NCBI GenBank assembly: GCA_008011715.2
Contig: CP136508.1
Location: 3,224,001 to 3,288,000, forward strand
DNA length: 64,000 nt
Reading direction: 5' to 3'
Source of the DNA: [Empedobacter] haloabium
GTDB lineage: Bacteria > Pseudomonadota > Gammaproteobacteria > Burkholderiales > Burkholderiaceae_D
Shown here: piece after piece, positions 52,560 to 60,012 of the stretch
Layout: every line of letters begins with the position of its first letter
Position numbering within the stretch: the first letter of the stretch is position 1
Program-made: the position numbers and the translations under genes
Notes under the pieces: generated by a model
What the model was told of the DNA's origin: nothing
The model's input: only the letters and a program-made list of their open reading frames with translations
Databases searched by the model: none

Positions 52560-53537
52560 CTAGGCTGCGAGATTGGGCACAACGCGCTCACGGCCTTTGC
52601 AGCGAAAGAACGCCCAGGCCGCTTCCGCCACTTCGAAGTCGCCGTTCTGCCGGCCCGGCAAATAGTCCAGCAGGCCGGGATAGCGCTTCAAGCGGCTCGG
52701 CTCCGCGTGGCCGGCGCCATCGACGCGGTACAGCATGACCTGCATGCCTTCCGGCTTGTCGCCCCACGTGAAGCGAGTTGCGCGGGTTACGGCGTTCGGA
52801 TCGTGCTGGGGCACGGCCGCGGTCTCCGGCGTGTCCGGCAAGCCTGCCAGCTCGCGCCAGAATCGGGCCGTCGCTTCGATACCGCGCACCCGCGGCACGA
52901 AGCGCGGCGCATACCAGTGCTTGCCGCCGTGGTAGCGCAGCAGTCGATCGGCCGTGCAGCCGACGATCAACGCTGGCAGCGCGGTCGCCGGTAGCGGACC
53001 GTGTCCTGGCTCCGGCATGCCCGAGAGTACCGTCGCGAAGGCGGCCAGCTTGTGCGGAATCTCCATCGTCAGGCGGTACGTCATCCAGCCGCCGCGCGAC
53101 ACGCCGATCACATAAACCCGTGCCGGATCGACGTCGTGCACGGCGATCGCGTGGTCGATCAGCGCACCGATGAAGGCGACATCGTTCTTCGCGGCGGCGC
53201 GCTCGCCGGAAACGAAGCAATCGCTCCAGCCGCCCTTGCCCGCGTCCGGCGCGATCACCACGACATCGTCACGCGCCGCGATTTCCAGGAATACCGACAA
53301 CGGCGACGGCGGAAACGCCAGCCCCATCACCTGGCGTGCGGAGGCGCCGGTGCCATGCAACAGCACGACCAGGGGATGCCTGCCTGGCTTTGCGTTGGCA
53401 GGGGGGGCGATCAAGTAATGGCGGGGACCTTCCGGGCGTTCGAGCGTCCCGGGCGCAGGGGACAGCGCGGGCCCGGCGCTGCTGTTCACGCCAGTGAATG
53501 CCGTTCGTATTCTTGCTGGGACTCGCACCAAGCGCAT
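52560..53537 (-). CDS. Polyhydroxybutyrate depolymerase-type esterase (LpqC-like)
   Basis: 325 residues from ATG 53537, chosen over a TTG at 53573; it leaves 5 bases after the GNAT stop. Alpha/beta-hydrolase signatures are the oxyanion strand PLVVLLHGTGASARQ, the nucleophile elbow IGVSRGGW and a C-terminal GAGH. Family members hydrolyse polyesters or phenolic esters. No clear signal peptide is visible. Likely translationally close to the GNAT gene. Confidence 0.82.
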   Translation of the reverse strand: MRLVRVPARIRTAFTGVNSSAGPALSPAPGTLERPEGPRHYLIAPPANAKPGRHPLVVLLHGTGASARQVMGLAFPPSPLSVFLEIAARDDVVVIAPDAGKGGWSDCFVSGERAAAKNDVAFIGALIDHAIAVHDVDPARVYVIGVSRGGWMTYRLTMEIPHKLAAFATVLSGMPEPGHGPLPATALPALIVGCTADRLLRYHGGKHWYAPRFVPRVRGIEATARFWRELAGLPDTPETAAVPQHDPNAVTRATRFTWGDKPEGMQVMLYRVDGAGHAEPSRLKRYPGLLDYLPGRQNGDFEVAEAAWAFFRCKGRERVVPNLAA

Positions 53538-53542
53538 TCTCT

Positions 53543-54061
53543 TCAAATCAGCAAGTACCGCTCGCCCCGGCAACTTAGGTCGAGATACATGACATACGCG
53601 TCGACATAACCGTCGCGCGGATGGGCGAACGCCTGAGGAATTCTGCCGACCCGCCTGAATCCCACCGAACGGTACAGCGCCAGCGCGGCATGGTTGGTAG
53701 CGACGACCTGGTTGAACTGCATCGCGCGAAATCCCGCCGCCCGCGCCGTGTCGAGGCTATGCAGCAGGAGCAGGCGGCCGAGGCCACGCCCCCGTGCATG
53801 TCGGGCCACCAGGAACGTCGCGGTTGCGACGTGCGCGCCCCGGCCCGGCATATTGGGGCCATAGCGGTACATGCCCAGCAGGGAATCGCCCGCGCAGGCC
53901 AGCACGCAACCGGTCGCGCCCAGCCACTGACTGTCGATGAAGTCCGTCCCGACGTCATCGTAGAACGGCAGCGTATCGCCTTCCGTCGTCACCGACCGCA
54001 GCAATGCCAGCATCGCCGGCGCATCTGCGCCGGTGGCGGCACGCAAGGTATGATCGCTCAC
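53543..54061 (-). CDS. GNAT-family N-acetyltransferase
   Basis: 172 residues from a GTG at 54061 (GAGAGGAGCC upstream); the frame extends to 54163 without support. Acetyl-CoA-binding motif A is ARHARGRGLGRLLLLHSLDTA, and NQVVATNHAALALYRSVGFR follows. The substrate is unknown. It precedes the esterase by 5 bases on the same strand. Confidence 0.85.
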   Translation of the reverse strand: MSDHTLRAATGADAPAMLALLRSVTTEGDTLPFYDDVGTDFIDSQWLGATGCVLACAGDSLLGMYRYGPNMPGRGAHVATATFLVARHARGRGLGRLLLLHSLDTARAAGFRAMQFNQVVATNHAALALYRSVGFRRVGRIPQAFAHPRDGYVDAYVMYLDLSCRGERYLLI

Positions 54062-54175
54062 GGTGTGGCTCCTCTCGTTACCGGATCGTTGGCGGCCACG
54101 GAGACGATGACAAGCGATCCAGGCCCAACCCCGCACATTACCCCAGAATTGCCCAATCGGCAAGATCGCAGCGGA

Positions 54176-54382
54176 TCAGTCGCTGCCAGGGCTCTTGCTT
54201 GCTCCACCCTCCTCCCCGAACGGCAAAATCGGCTCCATCCAATCCTCGCCAAACAACTCCACCGGATGCTGCGTGCGCTCCGATCCGTTCCCGCACGCCA
54301 GCGCATCGATCGGACAGTATTTGTCGCAGCCCCAGCAGATGCGTTCGGGATGCACGGGCTTGATGGGGAATTTCTTCGCCAT
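54176..54382 (-). CDS. DUF3079 protein, cysteine-rich
   Basis: 68 residues. Five conserved-looking residues form CWGCDKYCPIDALAC (Cys pattern CxxCxxxC plus a later Cys), suggestive of an Fe-S or metal site. It follows the dnr gene by 12 bases and ends the narK1-narK2-hemN-dnr unit. A broken copy lies at 52066. Confidence 0.8.
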   Translation of the reverse strand: MAKKFPIKPVHPERICWGCDKYCPIDALACGNGSERTQHPVELFGEDWMEPILPFGEEGGASKSPGSD

Positions 54383-54394
54383 GAAGTCAGCTCC

Positions 54395-55075
54395 TCAGCC
54401 GGCGCAACTCTTCAGTTTCTGCACGTCCGGAATGACGATGTGGCGGCCCTTGAACGCGATCAGCTGGCGCGCCGACAGGTCCGCCATGATGCGCGAGAAG
54501 TGTTCCGGGGTCAGGTTCAGGCGCGAGGCCAGCACCGCCTTCGCCGCCGGCAGGGTCAGCTCGGAGCTCTCGTCCTCCTCGCAATCCTTGACCAGGTAGC
54601 CGACCACGCGCTGGGTGCCCGAGCGCAGCGAGTACGATTCCATGTCGCTCATCAGGCTGTGCATGCGCTGCGACAGGCCGGCCAGCATCGCGCAGGCGAA
54701 GTCCGGGTCGCCGTGGATCTCGCGGTAGATCACCGGTTTCGACACGTGCAGCAGCATGGTGTCCTCCATCGCCTGGGCCGTCACGATGTAGGGCTTGTTC
54801 ATGAACATCAGGGCCTCGCCGAAACTGTGGCCGGGGCCGATCAATTCGATCACCTTCTCGGCGCCGGCGGCCGACGTGAACGACAGCTTCACCTGGCCGT
54901 ACAACACGATGTGAAAGCCCACGCACGGCTCGCCGCGCTGGAACACGAGTTCGCCCCGCTCCACCTTGACCTTGCTGGTGCCGAGCGCGATGCGATCCAG
55001 TTCGTCGGGGCGCAGGTTGGCGAACAGCGGTACTTTCGACAGGAAGGCCTGTACCTTGATGCGGGTCTTGTCCAT
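54395..55075 (-). CDS. Crp/Fnr-family regulator of the Dnr type
   Basis: 226 residues. A cNMP-like beta roll (about 15-130; VFQRGEPCVGFHIVLYGQVK, IGPGHSFGEALMFMNKPY) precedes the HTH (about 165-215; LASRLNLTPEHFSRIMADL). The N-terminal Cys cluster of true Fnr is lacking, which favours a Dnr/NnrR-like NO regulator. Its place in the narK-hemN unit also suggests this. It would act at TTGAT-N4-ATCAA-like sites such as those before norB and nirK. Confidence 0.85.
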   Translation of the reverse strand: MDKTRIKVQAFLSKVPLFANLRPDELDRIALGTSKVKVERGELVFQRGEPCVGFHIVLYGQVKLSFTSAAGAEKVIELIGPGHSFGEALMFMNKPYIVTAQAMEDTMLLHVSKPVIYREIHGDPDFACAMLAGLSQRMHSLMSDMESYSLRSGTQRVVGYLVKDCEEDESSELTLPAAKAVLASRLNLTPEHFSRIMADLSARQLIAFKGRHIVIPDVQKLKSCAG

Positions 55076-55088
55076 GATTCTCTTCTTC

Positions 55089-56519
55089 TCAAATGGTGCG
55101 CGAATAGCGCGGCCGCTGCGGGCCTTCCGATACCGGCGCGTGCAGGTAGCCGTCGAACGCCATGCAGACGTTGCGGATCAACAGGCGCCCGCGCAGCTTG
55201 ACCTTGATGCCGCGGCTGCCGATGCACAGCAGGCCCTGCTCTTCCAGCGGGCGCAGGCGCGCGATCTCGGCGGCGAAGTACTCGGCGGCCGGCACGCCGC
55301 CGGGAATCGCCAGCGTGTCGAAGTCCAGCGCGAAGTCGCACATCAGCGCGCCGATCACGTCGCGCCGCAGCAGATCGTCGTCGTCCAGCACCGTGCCGCG
55401 TGTCAGCGGCAGCTCGCCGGCATCCAGCTTTTCGTAGTAGGCCGACAGCACCTTCTCGTTCTGCGCATAGCAGCGGCCCACGGCGCTGATGGCCGAGACA
55501 CCCAGCGCCACCATCTGCGCCGCCGCATGGGTGGAATAGCCCTGGAAATTGCGCTGCAACTGGCCGCTGGCCTGGCTGCGCGCCAGGTCGTCTTCCGGCA
55601 GCGCGAAGTGGTCCATGCCGATGTAGACGTAGCCGGCGGCGGTCAGGCGCTCGATGCACACGCCCAGCATCGCCAGCTTGGTCTCGCCATCGGGCAGCTG
55701 GGTGGCGTCGATCAGGCGCTGCGCCTTGAACAGGTGCGGCATGTGCGCGTAGTTGTAGATCGCCACGCGGTCAGGCCGCGCGGCGATCACCTTGTCCAGC
55801 GTGGGGCCGATGCTGGCCACGCTTTGCAGCGGCAGGCCGTAGATCAGGTCCACGCTGATCGAGCGAAAGCCGGCCGCGCGGGCCGCCTCCAGCACGGCGA
55901 CCGTCTCGGCATGTGGCTGGATGCGGTTGACGGCGCGCTGCACCTCGGGGTCGAAGTCCTGCACGCCCAGGCTGATGCGGTTGAAGCCCTGCCGGCGCAG
56001 CGTGTGCACGCGCGCCGCGTCCACCGTGCGCGGATCGACCTCGATCGAGAATTCACCCTCCTCGTCCGAGGCGAAGTCGAAGCGGCGGCGCAGGCCGGCC
56101 ACCAGGCCGCCCATCTGCTCGTCGGTCAGGAAGGTCGGGGTGCCGCCGCCGAAGTGCAGCTGCGTCACCGGGCCCAGGTCGGCCACCAGCGCCGCCTGCA
56201 TGGCGATCTCGCGCTCCAGGTAGTCCAGGTACTGCACGGCCTTGCCGTGGTCCTGCGTGATGATCTTGTTGCAGGCGCAGTAGTAGCACAGCGACTCGCA
56301 GAACGGGATGTGCAGGTACAGCGAGAGCGCGTGCGGGCCGGGCTGCGCGCGCAGCGCGGCCACCGTGGCGCGGTATTCGTCTGGCCCGAAGCCGGCGTGG
56401 AAGCGGTCGGCGGTCGGGTAGGACGTGTAGCGCGGGCCCTGCTGGTCGAGGCGGCGCACCAGGGCGGCGTCGAACTCGACGGAGCGGGCGATGGGAATCA
56501 CGGTGGCGGATGGCATCAT
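55089..56519 (-). CDS. hemN: Oxygen-independent coproporphyrinogen III dehydrogenase HemN
   Basis: 476 residues. The radical-SAM motif CESLCYYCACNK lies near residue 75, and HFGGGTPTFL and GVQDFDPEVQRAVNRIQP are intact. It oxidises coproporphyrinogen III to protoporphyrinogen IX without O2, sustaining haem supply for the denitrification cytochromes. Second-to-third gene of the narK unit, 15 bases after narK2. Confidence 0.95.
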   Translation of the reverse strand: MMPSATVIPIARSVEFDAALVRRLDQQGPRYTSYPTADRFHAGFGPDEYRATVAALRAQPGPHALSLYLHIPFCESLCYYCACNKIITQDHGKAVQYLDYLEREIAMQAALVADLGPVTQLHFGGGTPTFLTDEQMGGLVAGLRRRFDFASDEEGEFSIEVDPRTVDAARVHTLRRQGFNRISLGVQDFDPEVQRAVNRIQPHAETVAVLEAARAAGFRSISVDLIYGLPLQSVASIGPTLDKVIAARPDRVAIYNYAHMPHLFKAQRLIDATQLPDGETKLAMLGVCIERLTAAGYVYIGMDHFALPEDDLARSQASGQLQRNFQGYSTHAAAQMVALGVSAISAVGRCYAQNEKVLSAYYEKLDAGELPLTRGTVLDDDDLLRRDVIGALMCDFALDFDTLAIPGGVPAAEYFAAEIARLRPLEEQGLLCIGSRGIKVKLRGRLLIRNVCMAFDGYLHAPVSEGPQRPRYSRTI

Positions 56520-56534
56520 GGCTCTCCAGTCAGG

Positions 56535-57920
56535 TCAGCAAGGCATGGCGGCGTTCTTGCGCGCATAGCACCACCAGGTGATGGCGATGCAGCTGGCGTA
56601 GTAGGCGATGAACCAGTACAGGGCGGCGTCCGGGCGGCCCGTCAGCGCGATCGCCGTGCCATAGCTTTTCGGGATGAAGAAGGCGCCATACGCGGCCACG
56701 GCGGAGGTGAAGCCCAGCACGGCGGCGCTTTCCTTGTTGGCGTCGACGATGGCCTGGTCCTGCACGGCCTTGGGCTTGCCGGCGGCGGCGCGCTGGTGCT
56801 GCGTCATGAAGATCACGGGGATCATGCGGAAGGTCGAGGCGTTGCCGATGCCGGTGCCGGCGAACAGCAGCATGAACATCCAGAAGAAGCCGGTGAAGTT
56901 GCCGGCCGTGCCGGCCTGCGGCAGGAACGAGATCACGCCGAAGACGGCGGCGATCATGCCGGCGAAGGTCCACAGGGTGACGCGGGCACCACCCAGCTTG
57001 TCGGAGATGATGCCGCCGGCCACGCGCGCCAGCGCGCCGACCAACGGTCCCAGGAACGCATAGCGCAGCGGGTCGACGTCCGGGAACAGCGTCTTGGTCA
57101 GCAGCGGGAAGGCGGCCGAGTAGCCGATGAAGGAACCGAACGTGCCGGTGTACAGCCAGCACATCAGCCAGTTGTGCTTGCGGCCGAAGATCACGGCCTG
57201 TTCGGCGAACGAGGCCTTGGCCGACGCCAGGTCGTTCATGCCGAACCAGGCAAACAGGGTGCTGACGACGATGAACGGCACCCAGATGAAGGCGGCGTTC
57301 TGCAGCCACAGCGCGTCGCCATGGCCGGCCTTGACGGGAATCTGGGCGGCGCCGCCAAGGGCGCCGAAGATGCCGGTGGTGATCACCAGCGGCACGATGA
57401 ACTGCACGGCCGACACGCCCAGGTTGCCCAGGCCCGCGTTCATGCCCAGTGCATAGCCCTTCTGTGCCTTCGGGTAGAAGAAGCTGATGTTGGCCATCGA
57501 CGAGGCAAAGTTGCCGCCGCCGAAGCCGCACAGCAGGGCCAGGATCAGCATGGTCGGATAGCTGGTATTCGGGTCCTGCACGGCCAGGCCGATGCCGATG
57601 GCTGGCACCAGCAGCGAGGCGGTGGACAGCGCCGTCCATTTGCGGCCGCCGAAGATCGGCACCATGAATGAATAAAAGATGCGCAGGGTGGCGCCGGACA
57701 GGCCCGGCACGGCGGCTAGCCAGAACAGCTGGTTGGTGCTGTAGGTGAAGCCGATGACGGGCAGGTTGACCACCACCACGCTCCACACCATCCACACGGC
57801 GAAGGCCAGGGCCAGCGCGGGAATCGAGATCCACAGGTTGCGGTTGGCGGTGCTCTTGCCACTGCGTTGCCAGAACGCGGGGGCCTCGGGCTCCCACGTG
57901 CTGATCAGGTATTTGCTCAT
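56535..57920 (-). CDS. Nitrate/nitrite transporter, NarK2 type
   Basis: 461 residues, 12 predicted helices. NarK features include FAVWMVWSVVVVNLP in helix 1, GFGGGNFASSMANISFFYPK and GNLGVSAVQF, the two nitrate-signature regions. Paired narK1/narK2 genes usually provide nitrate:proton symport and nitrate/nitrite exchange; this one resembles the exchange type (recalled), with moderate certainty. It follows narK1 by 25 bases. Confidence 0.9.
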   Translation of the reverse strand: MSKYLISTWEPEAPAFWQRSGKSTANRNLWISIPALALAFAVWMVWSVVVVNLPVIGFTYSTNQLFWLAAVPGLSGATLRIFYSFMVPIFGGRKWTALSTASLLVPAIGIGLAVQDPNTSYPTMLILALLCGFGGGNFASSMANISFFYPKAQKGYALGMNAGLGNLGVSAVQFIVPLVITTGIFGALGGAAQIPVKAGHGDALWLQNAAFIWVPFIVVSTLFAWFGMNDLASAKASFAEQAVIFGRKHNWLMCWLYTGTFGSFIGYSAAFPLLTKTLFPDVDPLRYAFLGPLVGALARVAGGIISDKLGGARVTLWTFAGMIAAVFGVISFLPQAGTAGNFTGFFWMFMLLFAGTGIGNASTFRMIPVIFMTQHQRAAAGKPKAVQDQAIVDANKESAAVLGFTSAVAAYGAFFIPKSYGTAIALTGRPDAALYWFIAYYASCIAITWWCYARKNAAMPC

Positions 57921-57945
57921 GATGTGCTCCTCTATGATTGAAGTG

Positions 57946-59202
57946 TCAGGCGGCGGCGCGCGGGGCGGCCACGGGCGCGGCCACGCTGGCCGGCGCCGGC
58001 CGGAACGAGAAATGCATCCAGACCAGGGACACGCAGACGGTCCCGTACAGCAGCATGAAGGCCGACGAGCGCACGCCCGTCAGGTCCAGCAGCGCGCCGA
58101 ACATGATCGGCAAGATGAAGCCGCCCAGGCCGCCGGCCAGGCCGACGACGCCGGAGACGGCACCGATGTTGTCGGCGAATTCGTCGCCGATGAACTTGAA
58201 CACGGAAGCCTTGCCGATGGCCATCGCGGTGCCGGCCACGAACAGCAGCGCGGTGAACACCCAGGGCGACAGCGCCAGGTCCAATGACAGGCTGCCGTCC
58301 ACGGTCTGCACCTGCATGCTGGTGGGCGGGTAGGACAGCAGGAAGAAGCACACCCAGCACACCCACATCACGTACCAGGTGACCTTGTAGGCGCCGTACT
58401 TGTCCGACACCCAGCCGCCGAGCGCGCGCAGCACGCCGCCCGGCAGCGAGAAGCACGCGGCCAGCAGCGCGGCCAGGCCCAGGTCGAAGCCGTACTGGCC
58501 CACGTAGTATTTGGTCATCCACAGCGCCAGGCCGACGTAGCCGCCGAACACCACGGAGTAGTACTGGCAGTAGCGCCACACGCGCCGGTCCTTCAGCACG
58601 GCCAGCTGGGCACCGAACGAGGTGGTGTTCGGCACGTTGTGGGCCGGATTGGTGGCGCTGAAGCACCAGAACAGCAAGGCGGTGACCAGCAGCGCCACCG
58701 CGTAGACCTTGGGCAGTGCCTGCCAGCCCCACGCGGCGATGATGGCGGGGGCGACGAACTTGGTCAGGGCGGAGCCTGAATTGCCGGCGCCGAAGATGCC
58801 CATCGCCAGGCCGCGCCGCTCCTTGGGGAACCAGCGCGCCACGTACGGCGTGCCCACTGCGAACGAGCCGCCGGCAAGGCCGAGCAGCAGGCCCAGGACC
58901 AGGAACTGCCAGTACTGTGTGGCGTGGCCGATCAGCCAGACCGGGATCACGGTGGCCAGCATCACGCCGAAGAACACGATGCGCCCGCCGAAGCGGTCGG
59001 TCCAGATCCCCAGCGGCACGCGCACCAGCGAACCGCTCAGCACCGGCATCGCGGCCAAGAGGCCGAACTGGGTTTCGTTCAGGCCGAGCATTTTCTTGAT
59101 GGGTATGCCCAGCACCGCGAACATCATCCAGACGGCGAAGCAGACCGTGAACGAGAACGTACTGCTGGTCAGTATGGTTATGGCCTTGTTGTTGTTTTTC
59201 AC
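57946..59202 (-). CDS. Nitrate/nitrite transporter, NarK1 type
   Basis: 418 residues from GTG 59202, preceded by GGAGGATGCA; a longer frame to 59292 is not supported. Twelve helices with FAVWMMFAVLGIPIKK, GLAGGSFAVGTPYVARWFPK and GNSGSALTKF, typical of the NarK1/NarU-like group that carries nitrate:proton symport (recalled). It opens the narK1-narK2-hemN-dnr unit, whose upstream element is shared with narG. Confidence 0.9.
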   Translation of the reverse strand: MKNNNKAITILTSSTFSFTVCFAVWMMFAVLGIPIKKMLGLNETQFGLLAAMPVLSGSLVRVPLGIWTDRFGGRIVFFGVMLATVIPVWLIGHATQYWQFLVLGLLLGLAGGSFAVGTPYVARWFPKERRGLAMGIFGAGNSGSALTKFVAPAIIAAWGWQALPKVYAVALLVTALLFWCFSATNPAHNVPNTTSFGAQLAVLKDRRVWRYCQYYSVVFGGYVGLALWMTKYYVGQYGFDLGLAALLAACFSLPGGVLRALGGWVSDKYGAYKVTWYVMWVCWVCFFLLSYPPTSMQVQTVDGSLSLDLALSPWVFTALLFVAGTAMAIGKASVFKFIGDEFADNIGAVSGVVGLAGGLGGFILPIMFGALLDLTGVRSSAFMLLYGTVCVSLVWMHFSFRPAPASVAAPVAAPRAAA

Positions 59203-59247
59203 TGCATCCTCCGACGCTTTGATCGATGCTGGAAGCGTACGCGGCGG

Positions 59248-59326
59248 CACCTGGCGCGACCATCGGCAGGAGGTCGGCGGCGCCGGCGGCAATCAGGTGA
59301 GCCGGCTAGTCACAAAGCACTAGTCC
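59248..59326 (-). promoter_or_regulatory. Two-part upstream element of narK1, shared with narG
   Basis: A block with GACCATCGGCAGGA and CACCTGG (59248-59271) is followed after 34 bases by CTAG-N10-CTAG (59306-59323, core ACAAA). The outer box overlaps the nsrR stop codon. Spacing equals that of the narG copy at 46141. The inner block lies about 46 bases upstream of the GTG. Confidence 0.6.
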
Positions 59327-59793
59327 GTGCATCGGTCCGGGCACGGCATCGCCATGCGGTGCAGCGGCTGGCTAGCGCCACGCCCCGTGGCGGGCCGCGC
59401 GATGTCGGCCAGGGTCACGCCATCGAGCTGTGCCAGCCAGGCGTTGGTGGCACGCACCAGCAGGGCCTGCACGCCACAGCCGCCCGCATACAGGCAATCG
59501 CCGTGGGCCGGATCGAAGCAGGCCGCCATGTGGAAGTTCTGCTCCATCGCCCGCACCACGGCGCCGATGTGGATCTGGGCCGGCGGCCGGGCCAGCTCGA
59601 TGCCGCCGTTGCGGCCCCGTACCGTGCGCAGCACGCCGGCCAGGCCGAGGCGATGCACCACCTTGGTCAGGTGGTTCTTCGGGATGCCGTGGCTGGCGGC
59701 GACCTCCTCGATCGTCACCAGCCGGCCGGGCTGGCCGGCCAGCATCATCAGGGTGCGCAGGGCGTAGTCGGTGCAGGCGGTGAGGTGCATCAT
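59320..59793 (-). CDS. nsrR: NO-sensing Rrf2 repressor NsrR
   Basis: 157 residues from ATG 59793 (or the next codon), preceded by CTGGAGAAC. Winged HTH (VTIEEVAASHGIPKNHLTKVV) followed by the dimer helix and three cysteines (ACFDPAHGDCLYAGGC) that bind a NO-sensitive Fe-S cluster. NsrR represses NO-detoxification and denitrification genes until NO destroys the cluster (family knowledge). It is divergent from norB, with an NsrR-like half-site in between. Confidence 0.9.
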   Translation of the reverse strand: MMHLTACTDYALRTLMMLAGQPGRLVTIEEVAASHGIPKNHLTKVVHRLGLAGVLRTVRGRNGGIELARPPAQIHIGAVVRAMEQNFHMAACFDPAHGDCLYAGGCGVQALLVRATNAWLAQLDGVTLADIARPATGRGASQPLHRMAMPCPDRCTD

Positions 59794-59894
59794 GTTCTCC
59801 AGGTTGCGCAAGGGCCGGGGTCGGACCCGGCGGGTCCGAGCCCGGTTCCTCGACGGGTTGGCCGGATTATCGGACGGGGTCGCACCGACCGTTC

Positions 59895-59908
59895 ATAACC
59901 TGGATCAA
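59895..59908. promoter_or_regulatory. Fnr/Dnr-like site upstream of norB
   Basis: ATAACCTGGATCAA: right half matches ATCAA exactly and the left (ATAAC) matches 3 of 5 of TTGAY. It lies about 105 bases before the norB ATG. The same CTGS spacer with exact right half occurs before nirK at 63021. Confidence 0.5.
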
Positions 59909-59912
59909 GAAA

Positions 59913-59935
59913 AACAGACATCCGAGATGCATCTT
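59913..59935. promoter_or_regulatory. Candidate NsrR operator at norB
   Basis: The right half AGATGCATCTT matches the NsrR half-site AAATGCATCTT at 10 of 11; the left half AACAGACATCC matches poorly (AA and CAT). It sits between divergent nsrR and norB, about 78 bases before norB. Confidence 0.6.
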
Positions 59936-60012
59936 TAATTTGGCAGTCCTACCATGCTCCCCAGACGGTCGAACAAACCGCCATGTGATCAATCCTGATG
60001 AGGAAACTAGCC

